Part shown: in pieces, positions 56,706 through 64,000 of the stretch | Layout: every line of letters begins with the position of its first letter | How positions within the stretch are numbered: the stretch's first letter is position 1 | From: Gloeomargarita sp. SKYB120 | GTDB taxonomy: Bacteria > Cyanobacteriota > Cyanobacteriia > Gloeomargaritales > Gloeomargaritaceae | DNA length: 64,000 nucleotides | Direction of reading: 5' to 3' | Assembly (NCBI GenBank): GCA_025062155.1 | Contig: JANXAM010000003.1 | Location: 62,001-126,000 of the forward strand | Notes under the pieces: model-generated | The model's database searches: none | What the model saw: only the letters and a program-made list of their open reading frames with translations | What the model was told of the DNA's origin: nothing | Program-made: the position numbers and the translations under genes

Positions 56706-57998
56706 ATGCTCCCGAACCCAAAAGTTATTGCTGCTGTTGAGAAGTTAAATCACCAGGTCACGGTTGCTGATGTGGCTGCGGAGACGGGTTTAGCCCTACC
56801 CATTGCCAACCGCGAATTGGCCAACTTAGCCAGTTTGACCCTAGGGCATTTAGTGGTCTCGGAAAGCGGCGAGATTCTCTACAAATTTAGTCCCAACCTA
56901 CGCATCATCCTGTTGCAACGCTCGTTAGCTGCTAGGGTCCGTGAAACTTTAAAGCAAATCTGGCGGTTTGTTTTCTATCTCATCCGGATTTCCTTTGGGA
57001 TCGTGTTAGTTATCTCGATTATTTTGGTGTTTATTGCGATTGGGGTAGCGCTAGTGGTCATCAGCAGCAGTGGTCGCCAAGGTGACAGCGAACGAGGTGG
57101 CGGCTATCGGGGCGAATGGAGCGGTGGATTTGGCGGCGGTTTTTGGTTGAGCCCCTTCGACATTTTCTGGTTAAGTTATGACTATGACCGTCCACGAGTA
57201 AAAGAGACTTCCGAACCTAAAAAAAGCAGGGGATTTTTAGAAAATGTGTTTGCCTTTTTGTTTGGCGATGGCAATCCCAACTATGACCTGGAGGAGCGAC
57301 GCTGGCGCCTGATTGCCCAAGTGATTCGCAATCATGATGGGGTGGTGGTTGGAGAGCAGATTTTGCCCTATTTAGACGAGATACCCCCTGGCGCTCTGGA
57401 ATCGGAAGACTACATGTTGCCGGTGCTAGCGAAATTCAATGGTTATCCAGAAGTAACGCCTCAAGGGGGATTGGTATATCGCTTCCCCGACCTGCAACGG
57501 GTGGCATCCCGACGGCCTAAAAAAGAGGTGCCTGTTTATTTGGAAGAAAAGCGCTGGGTGTTTAACGAGGCGGGCTGGGGAGCGAACATTCTGTCGGCAA
57601 GTTTGGGGGGATTGTACTTGGGGGGTTCCTTGGTTTTGGGTTCACTTTTGGCTGACCCAGTGGTGCAAGCGCAAACCACAGGTTTCTTGGGCTTTATCCA
57701 GGGCATCTATAACTTTTTGCTGGGCTATGCCATTTTGTTTTTGACGATTCCCACCGTCCGTTACTTGTGGTTGCAGTGGCTCAATCGCAGGATTCAACAG
57801 CGCAATACTATTCGCCGACAAAGAACCCAATTATTAAATCAACCGCCAGTGCAAGAGAAATTGGCCTTTGCACGCCAACTGGCCATTGCCCAAACCGCTG
57901 TGGCCGAAGAGCAGGTGATTTACACCACAGAAAAGAGCTTGTTACAACAGGAATTTGAGCAATTGTTTGCTGGCGAACAACTGCTTGAGAGCGCCTAG
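56706..57998 (+). CDS. Membrane protein of unknown function, possibly At5g03900-like
   Basis: A 430-residue protein. Residues 1-65 look like a winged-helix-like domain (HQVTVADVAAETGLALPIANRELANLA), followed by a membrane helix near 85-120 (ISFGIVLVISIILVFIAIGVALVVI), a Gly-rich stretch, a second repeat of the winged-helix pattern around 195-265 and two further membrane helices near 295-360, then a helical tail. It resembles a cyanobacterial family shared with a chloroplast protein (At5g03900) sometimes loosely linked to iron-sulfur proteins; this is from memory and unverified. It is the first of three same-strand genes of unknown function. Confidence 0.75.
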   Translation: MLPNPKVIAAVEKLNHQVTVADVAAETGLALPIANRELANLASLTLGHLVVSESGEILYKFSPNLRIILLQRSLAARVRETLKQIWRFVFYLIRISFGIVLVISIILVFIAIGVALVVISSSGRQGDSERGGGYRGEWSGGFGGGFWLSPFDIFWLSYDYDRPRVKETSEPKKSRGFLENVFAFLFGDGNPNYDLEERRWRLIAQVIRNHDGVVVGEQILPYLDEIPPGALESEDYMLPVLAKFNGYPEVTPQGGLVYRFPDLQRVASRRPKKEVPVYLEEKRWVFNEAGWGANILSASLGGLYLGGSLVLGSLLADPVVQAQTTGFLGFIQGIYNFLLGYAILFLTIPTVRYLWLQWLNRRIQQRNTIRRQRTQLLNQPPVQEKLAFARQLAIAQTAVAEEQVIYTTEKSLLQQEFEQLFAGEQLLESA

Positions 57999-58038
57999 TG
58001 TTACCCTGTAAAACAGGGGTGTTGGAGCAGGACAGGTC

Positions 58039-59016
58039 ATGGTTTTTGTGCCAGTAGTACTGGGAGCTGTGGCGCTAGGTACGGCGTTGCAGGGAGTTGC
58101 CAAAGGAATTGAAGGCTGGCAAAAGCTGGAGATGGCCAAGGAACTGGGTCAGGGTGCAGAACGCCGCTATCGCCAGAAACGACAAGAATTGGCGCAGTGT
58201 GAAAGTGAAATTCGTGCCCTGGTTCTGGACCATGAATTTTTGCGGCGGCGGGTCATGGGCGAAACGGTGGGGCGTTTTGTTCAACTGGCAGAGCGGCTGC
58301 GGCAGAAGGTTTCAACGCGCGACATGGTCACACTGCAAGCGTTCAACGGTGCCAGCCCAGCAGAGTTGCGCCGCTATCAAGACAGTGTGATGGAGGCAAC
58401 GGAGCAGCTTGTCAAAGCAGGTGTTGCCCTGGGGTCTATGGCAAGTACCGCTGTAGCGGCGTCCAGTAGCGCCTTTGCTCTCGCCTCCTTAGTCGGCACT
58501 GCGAGTACAGGAACAGCCATCGGCAGTCTCAGTGGAGCGGCGGCGACCAATGCGACGCTTGCCTGGCTTGGCGGTGGTGCGCTTGCAGCAGGTGGCGGCG
58601 GCATGGCGCTAGGAGCGGCGATTTTAGGAGGGATAACGATTGGGCCGGCCCTGTTAGTTGGAGGCTTTATGCTTGCCGGTCAGGGGGAAGAAGCCTGGAC
58701 CCAAGCGCAAGAATATGACGCCCAAGTGCGGGTTGCCATTGCCAAAATTGACGCTTACATCCAGTTTCTAAAAACGGGTGTGCAGCCGCGCCTTCAAGAA
58801 GTGATGACAGCGATTAACCAGTTGAATCGTTCGAGTCAACAGGCGCTGGATGAACTCGAAGCGGCAATTGACAGGGGATTTGACCTAGAACGAGATGCCT
58901 TTGTGTTTCAACGAGCAGCCCTTTTGATCAAAAGTCTAGTGGAGTTGCTACACACACCAATTTTAGATAAAGAGACACAAATACAGGCACAGCGGCTGAT
59001 GGGTTCAGGAAGCTAG
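58039..59016 (+). CDS. Glycine-zipper membrane protein of unknown function
   Basis: A 325-residue protein. A short hydrophobic N-terminus (VVLGAVALGTALQGVAKG) leads into a charged coiled coil (about 30-130). A long Ala/Gly-rich hydrophobic region at about 140-225 follows, with GGGALAAGGGGMALGAAILGG near residue 185 and another membrane-type helix after it; a second helical region ends the protein. The coil, hydrophobic hairpin, coil layout is what membrane-inserting helical-bundle proteins look like, but no family is recognised. ATG 58039 is preceded by GGAGCAGGACAGG. It is 40 nt after the previous gene and 11 nt before the next. Confidence 0.75.
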   Translation: MVFVPVVLGAVALGTALQGVAKGIEGWQKLEMAKELGQGAERRYRQKRQELAQCESEIRALVLDHEFLRRRVMGETVGRFVQLAERLRQKVSTRDMVTLQAFNGASPAELRRYQDSVMEATEQLVKAGVALGSMASTAVAASSSAFALASLVGTASTGTAIGSLSGAAATNATLAWLGGGALAAGGGGMALGAAILGGITIGPALLVGGFMLAGQGEEAWTQAQEYDAQVRVAIAKIDAYIQFLKTGVQPRLQEVMTAINQLNRSSQQALDELEAAIDRGFDLERDAFVFQRAALLIKSLVELLHTPILDKETQIQAQRLMGSGS

Positions 59017-59027
59017 TTTGAAAAGCC

Positions 59028-59438
59028 ATGATGCCACCTCTATTCGCCCCCCGAAATGCGCTGGCGCTGGCACCGGAAGTGCTAAACCTGGTTTATTCCC
59101 TGACCAAGGCTTACCAAGACTATCAACAAAAGTGTAAACAGGAAACCACACGTCGCCAGCAAATCGCTACCTGGGAAAAAGCAGTCCTAGCCGAAATCGA
59201 AACCAAACGCCAATTACTGTTGGGTTATCTGGAACATTCGTTTGCCGAACGCCGCCGCAATTTTCAGGAGTTGTTTGCCAAAATTGACCAGGCGATTGCC
59301 CAGCGGGATAACACGCAGTTATCAGTTCTCTTGCAGGCCCTGGTGATGCTTGCCCAAAGTACGCCCTTCAAAGACTTGGCAACACTCCAGCAGGTGCAGG
59401 CGAATCTCGCCAACCCCAACCACGTCTGGGAGCTTTGA
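59028..59438 (+). CDS. Small helical protein of unknown function
   Basis: A 136-residue, mostly helical, charged protein (SLTKAYQDYQQKCKQETTRRQQIATWEKAVLAEIETKR) with coiled-coil character and no membrane segment or signal. It starts 11 nt after the glycine-zipper gene, so the two are probably one operon and their products may interact. ATG 59028 is followed by a second ATG, which could also serve. Family unknown. Confidence 0.7.
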   Translation: MMPPLFAPRNALALAPEVLNLVYSLTKAYQDYQQKCKQETTRRQQIATWEKAVLAEIETKRQLLLGYLEHSFAERRRNFQELFAKIDQAIAQRDNTQLSVLLQALVMLAQSTPFKDLATLQQVQANLANPNHVWEL

Positions 59439-59525
59439 TGCTGTAGATGGGGCAGCGTTTGCTCGCAATCCTACCCCAAGGCGTGCCCGCACCGGCAAAA
59501 CCTAGGCAGTAGGGTAGTATCTGCA

Positions 59526-59597
<72 letters not shown>

Positions 59598-59608
59598 GCA
59601 GGAACCCT

Positions 59609-59617
59609 ATTATACCA
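59609..59617 (-). promoter_or_regulatory. Extended -10 promoter of tRNA-Val
   Basis: The minus strand reads TGGTATAAT at 59617-59609, an extended -10 with perfect hexamer 11 nt before the tRNA 5' end. No good -35 is seen, which fits an extended -10 promoter. It sits between the tRNA and the stop of the RND pump gene. Confidence 0.5.
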
Positions 59618-59620
59618 GAA

Positions 59621-62600
59621 CTAGATGCTCTCCGAGGGAGAGTGCTTCCAAAAGCGAGCTTCCAGATTCTTAATCACAATATACAGCACAGGCACCACGA
59701 ACAAGCTCAGTAAACTGGCAATGCCCATCCCGCCAACGATACAGGTTCCCAGCGAACGTCGTGCTGCTGCCCCGGCGCCTGTGGCAATCCACAAGGGAAA
59801 CGCCCCAATAATGGTGGACAAAGCGGTCATCAAAATTGGACGCAACCGCTCCTGACAGGCTTCCATCGCCGCCTTGGTGATACTAAACCCTTCCGCCACC
59901 AACTGGTTGGCAAATTCCACAATCAGAATGGCGTTTTTACTAGCCATGCCGATTAACATCACAAACCCGATTTGGGTGTAAACATCAACGGTCAAGCCCC
60001 GCAGAAAAATGGCAATCAAAGCCCCCAAAACCGCCAGCGGCACCGTCAGCATGATGATAAAGGGGTCCACGTAGTTTTCGTACTGAGCCGCTAAGGTCAA
60101 AAACACAAACACCACCCCCAGCGCAAAGATGCCCACGGCCTGGCCCGCTGATTCCACTTCTTCTAGCGACAACCCCGACCACTCAAACCCAAACCCGCGC
60201 GGGAGGGATTGCTTGGCGACAGTTTCTAATGCTTGAATCGCTTGCCCCGATGATTTTCCTGGACTGGCAACCCCGTTAATTTCCACCGCCCGAAACAGGT
60301 TGTAGTGACTGATGACCGAAGGCGCGGTTATTTGCCGAATGGTGACTAAATTGCCCAGGGGAATCATCTGGTTATTGCTGGAGCGGACGTAGAACTGGTT
60401 GATGCTTTCGGGATTCGCGCGAAAAGCGCCGTCAGCCTGCACATACACCCGGTAGGTGCGTTGAAACTGCTCAAAATCATTGACGTAGGTCGAACCCAGC
60501 AACGTCTGCAACGTATCGAAAATATCGGTGATTTTGACGCCCAAGGCATTCGCCCGGTCCCGATTCACCTGCACTTCAATTTGGGGCGTATTGCCACTGA
60601 ATTCAGCGCGCAAGCGAGTGACTGCCGGACGATTAGGACTGGGGAAATTGCGCACAGCAGTTAAAAATTGCTCTAACGTTTCCCCGAGCGTTTGAAACCC
60701 TAAACCAATGCGGTCTTGCAACTGGAATTCAAACCCGCCAAAGTTGCCCACCCCTGGAATCGCTGGCGGCGCAAAAGGAACCACAGTCGCTTCCTTGATG
60801 CTGAGAAACTGGGGGAATAAACCCCGAGGGGGCGGTGGGAAAAATCCCCCGATAATCCCGCTTACGGATTGCTCAGGTCGAGGGCGTTCTGCCCAAGGGC
60901 GTAGCGTCGTGAAAATAATGCCGACATTTGGCGTTGCGCCGCTGAAGCTAAACCCCCCCACTGCAAAAATATTGCGTACTTCCGGTCGCTGTTTTAGGAT
61001 ATTTTCGACCTTTTCTAAAACCTTTTCCGTATATTCCAACGATACCCCTTCCGGCGCCCGCACCACCGTAATGAAATACCCCTGGTCTTCTTCCGGTAAA
61101 AAGGCTTTGGGCATCAGGTTGTAAAGGCCATAGCTAGCCACCAGTAGCAGGGCAAATATCCCGACAATCCAATGCTTGCGTTGCACCAGTTTGGGTAAGA
61201 GCCGGCCATATTGTTCTCGCAGGGAAGTGATCCATTGATTGATGGTGCGAAATACCCAATGGTCGGGGGCCTGATTGGGACGGATGAGCAGGGCGGCCAG
61301 GGTCGGGGTCAACGTGATGGCATTAAAGGTTGAAATGGTGATGGAAAAGGCGATGGTTAAAGCAAATTGGCGATAGAGTTGCCCCGTTGTACCAGGTAAA
61401 AAAGCCACAGGGATAAATACAGTGATCAAAACGACGGATGTGGCAATAACCGCCCCGAACAAGGCGTCCATCGAAGCCATGGCTGCTGGCAACGGCGCCA
61501 TCCGTTGTTCCTGAATACGCTTGGTAATGTCTTCGACAATGACAATCGCATCGTCCACCACTAGACCGGTGGCGAGAGTTAACCCAAACAGGGTTAGCGT
61601 ATTGATGGAAAACCCAAAGACTTTCACAAAAATAAAGGTTCCCACCAGCGCCACCGGAATGGCAATCGAAGTGATCAACGCCGACCGCCAGTTTTGTAGG
61701 AATAGAAAGATAATGGTGACCACTAGAACAATGGCCATGATTAACGAAACAATCACTTCCTTGGTGCCGGCTTCTACAAACGCTGTGGTGTCAAAAGCAA
61801 TTTCATATTTCATTCCCGGCGGAAAACTCTTTTGCAATTCCTGCATTTTTTCTTTCACTTGCCGGGCCACCACCAGCGCATTGCTCCCTAGTTCCTGGCG
61901 AATGCCTAGGCCCACACCCCGGTGCGACACACCGTCTTCAGAGGTAAACCGCAGCACTGAACTGTAATTTTCTGCGCCGAGTTCCACCCGCGCGACGTCT
62001 TGCAAGCGAATCAGAGAGCCATTCGGTTCAGTGCGCAACACCAGCTTGCCAAACTCTTCCGCGCTCTGGAATCGCCCCCGCGCCGTGACCGAGTATTGAT
62101 ACTGCTGGCCTTCTGGCACCGGCGGTTGACCAATTTGCCCGGCGCCCACCTGTAAATTCTGCTCCCGAATCGCCCGTACTACATCCTGGGGCGTGAGATT
62201 GCGTGCTGCCAACTTGAGCGGGTCCAACCAGATACGCATCGCATATTGCCGCTCCCCAAAAATCTGCACGCTCTCGACCCCTTTGATGCGTTTCAGCGCG
62301 TCATTGATATACAAATCGGCGTAGTTACTGAGATAGATATCGTCGTAGCGGTCTTTACCGGTTTCATCAGGTTCGGCATACAAACCGATAGCGAGTAAAA
62401 AACTGCTGTTAGCTTTGTTGACCTGAATGCCGGTGCGATTGACCACATCGGGCAACCGTGACCGTACTGCGGCTACCCGGTTTTGCACTTCGTTGGCGGC
62501 AATGTCTTGGTCCCGTCCCAACTCAAACGTCAAGGCAATGTTGCTGGTGCCGTCGTTGGCGCTAGTGGATTTGATGTAACGCACCCCCTGAATGCCGTTG

Positions 62601-62818
62601 AGTTCTCGCTCCAGGATGTTGGTCACGGTGGATTCCACCACTTCCGCATTGGCCCCCACATAGCGCGAGGTCACCACAATTTGCGGCGGCGTCACGTTGG
62701 GGTATTGCGCCACTGGCAAGGTGGGAATTGATGCCGCTCCCAAAATCACAATCACCAGGGACAACACCGTGGCAAACACCGGACGGCGGATAAAGAAATT
62801 AGAAACAGAAAAAATCAT
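59621..62818 (-). CDS. RND multidrug efflux transporter (AcrB/HAE1-like)
   Basis: Inner-membrane proton antiporter that exports hydrophobic or amphiphilic compounds through a tripartite pump. The 1065-residue protein begins with NFFIRRPVFATVLSLVIVILG, has the proton-relay Asp-Asp in GLVVDDAIVIVED of the fourth helix region, and repeats of twelve membrane helices with two large periplasmic loops (NGVASPGKSSGQAIQALE in the second). Its ATG overlaps the stop of the membrane-fusion gene by four bases, so both are one operon. Substrate is unknown. Confidence 0.95.
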   Translation of the reverse strand: MIFSVSNFFIRRPVFATVLSLVIVILGAASIPTLPVAQYPNVTPPQIVVTSRYVGANAEVVESTVTNILERELNGIQGVRYIKSTSANDGTSNIALTFELGRDQDIAANEVQNRVAAVRSRLPDVVNRTGIQVNKANSSFLLAIGLYAEPDETGKDRYDDIYLSNYADLYINDALKRIKGVESVQIFGERQYAMRIWLDPLKLAARNLTPQDVVRAIREQNLQVGAGQIGQPPVPEGQQYQYSVTARGRFQSAEEFGKLVLRTEPNGSLIRLQDVARVELGAENYSSVLRFTSEDGVSHRGVGLGIRQELGSNALVVARQVKEKMQELQKSFPPGMKYEIAFDTTAFVEAGTKEVIVSLIMAIVLVVTIIFLFLQNWRSALITSIAIPVALVGTFIFVKVFGFSINTLTLFGLTLATGLVVDDAIVIVEDITKRIQEQRMAPLPAAMASMDALFGAVIATSVVLITVFIPVAFLPGTTGQLYRQFALTIAFSITISTFNAITLTPTLAALLIRPNQAPDHWVFRTINQWITSLREQYGRLLPKLVQRKHWIVGIFALLLVASYGLYNLMPKAFLPEEDQGYFITVVRAPEGVSLEYTEKVLEKVENILKQRPEVRNIFAVGGFSFSGATPNVGIIFTTLRPWAERPRPEQSVSGIIGGFFPPPPRGLFPQFLSIKEATVVPFAPPAIPGVGNFGGFEFQLQDRIGLGFQTLGETLEQFLTAVRNFPSPNRPAVTRLRAEFSGNTPQIEVQVNRDRANALGVKITDIFDTLQTLLGSTYVNDFEQFQRTYRVYVQADGAFRANPESINQFYVRSSNNQMIPLGNLVTIRQITAPSVISHYNLFRAVEINGVASPGKSSGQAIQALETVAKQSLPRGFGFEWSGLSLEEVESAGQAVGIFALGVVFVFLTLAAQYENYVDPFIIMLTVPLAVLGALIAIFLRGLTVDVYTQIGFVMLIGMASKNAILIVEFANQLVAEGFSITKAAMEACQERLRPILMTALSTIIGAFPLWIATGAGAAARRSLGTCIVGGMGIASLLSLFVVPVLYIVIKNLEARFWKHSPSESI

Positions 62819-64000
62819 GGCTGCTTCCGGGATGAAAGTGGACGTTGTTCAGCAATCCAAGCGCAGTGATTCAGTTGCAAAATACCTATCGGCACCAAGC
62901 GATCCGCCGGCGTCAGTCCCGTCAAGACTTCCTGTTTATCCCCCACGATTCTACCCAATTGCACGGGTGTCTGCACGGCCACCAATTCATCGGGCGTGAC
63001 AGGCGGCGGCGGTCCCGGACTGGTGGACACCACGTTTTGACACCCCGATTGCGCCAAGGGTTTGGCGACGAATACAAAATTTTGCCCCCCTAAGCGAGAA
63101 ATGGCGGTTACCGGCACCAAAACGCCCGGTCGGCGTTGCCACACCACCCGCACCCGCACGAATTCGTTGCTGCGCAATTGCCCCTGGGGATTGGTAAAGT
63201 TGGCTTTGACCTGCACCGTCTGGCTCTGGGTGTTCACCGTCGGCGAAATAAAGGCAATGCGCCCCGTTTGTACAACCCGTCCCTGCCCATCCAGCATTTC
63301 CACTGGCAACCCCAGCCGCAGGTCGGTGGCGCGCTCGAGGGGGATGTCCAAATTCAGTTCCAAATCCCGATTCTGGGCCAAGGTGAGCAACGGTGTATTG
63401 GCATTGACCAAATCCCCGACTTTTACGGGAATATCTCCGACTTCCCCCGCAAAGGGCGCGCGAATGTTGTAGAGGTCTAAGTTGGCGCGGGCGCGAGCGA
63501 GATTGGCCTGGGCTTGGCGTAAGTCGGCTTGGGCGCGCACGAACCGGGCCTGGGCGCGGGCAATCGTAGCCTGTTGGGTGCGAATTTGGGCGTTGGCTTC
63601 TTCCAGGCGGGCTTGGGCTACCTGTTGTTGATTAATTTGCCGGTCCAGTTCCTGGCGGCTGATCGCACCTTCGCGGTAAAGCTGTTGCAATCGCTGGGTT
63701 TCTCGCTGCGCCAATTCCACATCGGCCCGCCGCGCCTGTTGATTGGCCTGGAGCGATTTCAAGGTGGCCTGTTCCGCTTGGATATCCATTTGGGCGGCTT
63801 GCACGGCGGCGCGGGCGTTTTCGACAGCGGCCTGCTGGCTTTGCACCTGCGCTTGCTGTTCCCGGGCATCCAATTGCATCAACAATTGTCCTGCTCGTAC
63901 CGTCGCCCCCGGCTGCACCAGAATCCGCCGTACCTGGGCACTCACCTGGGGCTGCAAGGTCACCGACTGACGCGAATCCAACCGCGCTACAAACTCGGAT
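62815..64000 (-). CDS. RND efflux membrane-fusion protein (AcrA-like), N-terminus beyond window
   Basis: Periplasmic adaptor linking the RND pump to an outer-membrane channel. At least 394 codons are visible and the frame remains open to the right edge (SEFVARLDSRQSVTLQPQVSAQV), so the signal peptide or lipobox lies outside. The lipoyl half-motif VQPGATVRAGQLLMQLDAREQQ is followed by a long coiled-coil hairpin (about residues 35-135 of the visible part), then the second lipoyl half NIRAPFAGEVGDIPVKVGDLVN and beta-barrel domain with QVKANFTNPQGQLRSNEFVRVRV. Translationally coupled to the transporter. Confidence 0.93.
   Translation of the reverse strand, partial: SEFVARLDSRQSVTLQPQVSAQVRRILVQPGATVRAGQLLMQLDAREQQAQVQSQQAAVENARAAVQAAQMDIQAEQATLKSLQANQQARRADVELAQRETQRLQQLYREGAISRQELDRQINQQQVAQARLEEANAQIRTQQATIARAQARFVRAQADLRQAQANLARARANLDLYNIRAPFAGEVGDIPVKVGDLVNANTPLLTLAQNRDLELNLDIPLERATDLRLGLPVEMLDGQGRVVQTGRIAFISPTVNTQSQTVQVKANFTNPQGQLRSNEFVRVRVVWQRRPGVLVPVTAISRLGGQNFVFVAKPLAQSGCQNVVSTSPGPPPPVTPDELVAVQTPVQLGRIVGDKQEVLTGLTPADRLVPIGILQLNHCAWIAEQRPLSSRKQP

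Overview
The window is cyanobacterial chromosome, fairly GC-rich and very gene-dense, with no phage, insertion sequence or CRISPR array that I can see. The diagnosis rests on lineage-restricted features: a tRNA-Leu(UAA) gene carrying a group I intron, an ATP synthase operon with separate b and b' subunits, PipX next to a YggS-type PipY, SepF beside proC, a Ycf36-family protein, a UrtABCDE urea transporter, and a cyanobacterial/chloroplast-type S1 N-terminus. GC content and gene order would fit a deep-branching or thermophilic unicellular lineage, but I cannot name a species from sequence alone.

Layout, left half. Positions 1-800 hold the 5' part of rpsA (minus) and the RNase P RNA gene (plus), back to back. 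A secreted unknown protein and an intergenic leader follow, then rpiA, plsX, fabH and the ATP synthase genes a-c-b'-b-delta-alpha-gamma (4550-9674); beta and epsilon are absent, as is usual in cyanobacteria, and no atp1 gene precedes subunit a. From 9752 to 16383 lies the most unusual part: a SPINDLY/OGT-like TPR glycosyltransferase translationally coupled to a MerR regulator fused to a pentapeptide-repeat domain, divergent from a 1126-residue tubulin/FtsZ-superfamily protein with TerB-like C-terminal repeats. Then come a sugar-nucleotide epimerase, ssb, rdgB, an LPG-synthase-like membrane protein whose end overlaps the intron-bearing tRNA-Leu gene, purN, a B12-binding radical SAM protein, mnmE, mutS, a SpoIID-like protein and agmatine deiminase.

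Right half. A minus-strand cluster runs coaD, a coiled-coil protein, an unknown acidic protein and a pentapeptide-repeat protein. An oligopeptide-type permease, apt, uvrA, a small membrane protein and a truncated class II ribonucleotide reductase (only the N-terminal half, ending near the active-site cysteine position) follow. The pipX-pipY-sepF-proC neighbourhood links nitrogen signalling, PLP homeostasis and cell division. A TPR membrane protein, Ycf36, asparaginase, initiator tRNA, a phosphoribosyltransferase, a fasciclin protein, an AhpD-like protein and an NrdG-like radical SAM protein come next.

Positions 46495-56547 form a nitrogen-acquisition island: urtABCDE and ureG on minus, ureEFD on plus, and ureABC on minus converging with ureD. 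A perfect NtcA-type site (GTA-N8-TAC) lies upstream of urtA. Urea taken up by UrtABCDE would be hydrolysed by UreABC matured by UreDEFG; agmatine deiminase and asparaginase elsewhere in the window also release ammonia. The end holds three unrecognised proteins (56706-59438), a tRNA-Val(CAC) gene and an RND efflux pump whose membrane-fusion partner runs off the right edge.
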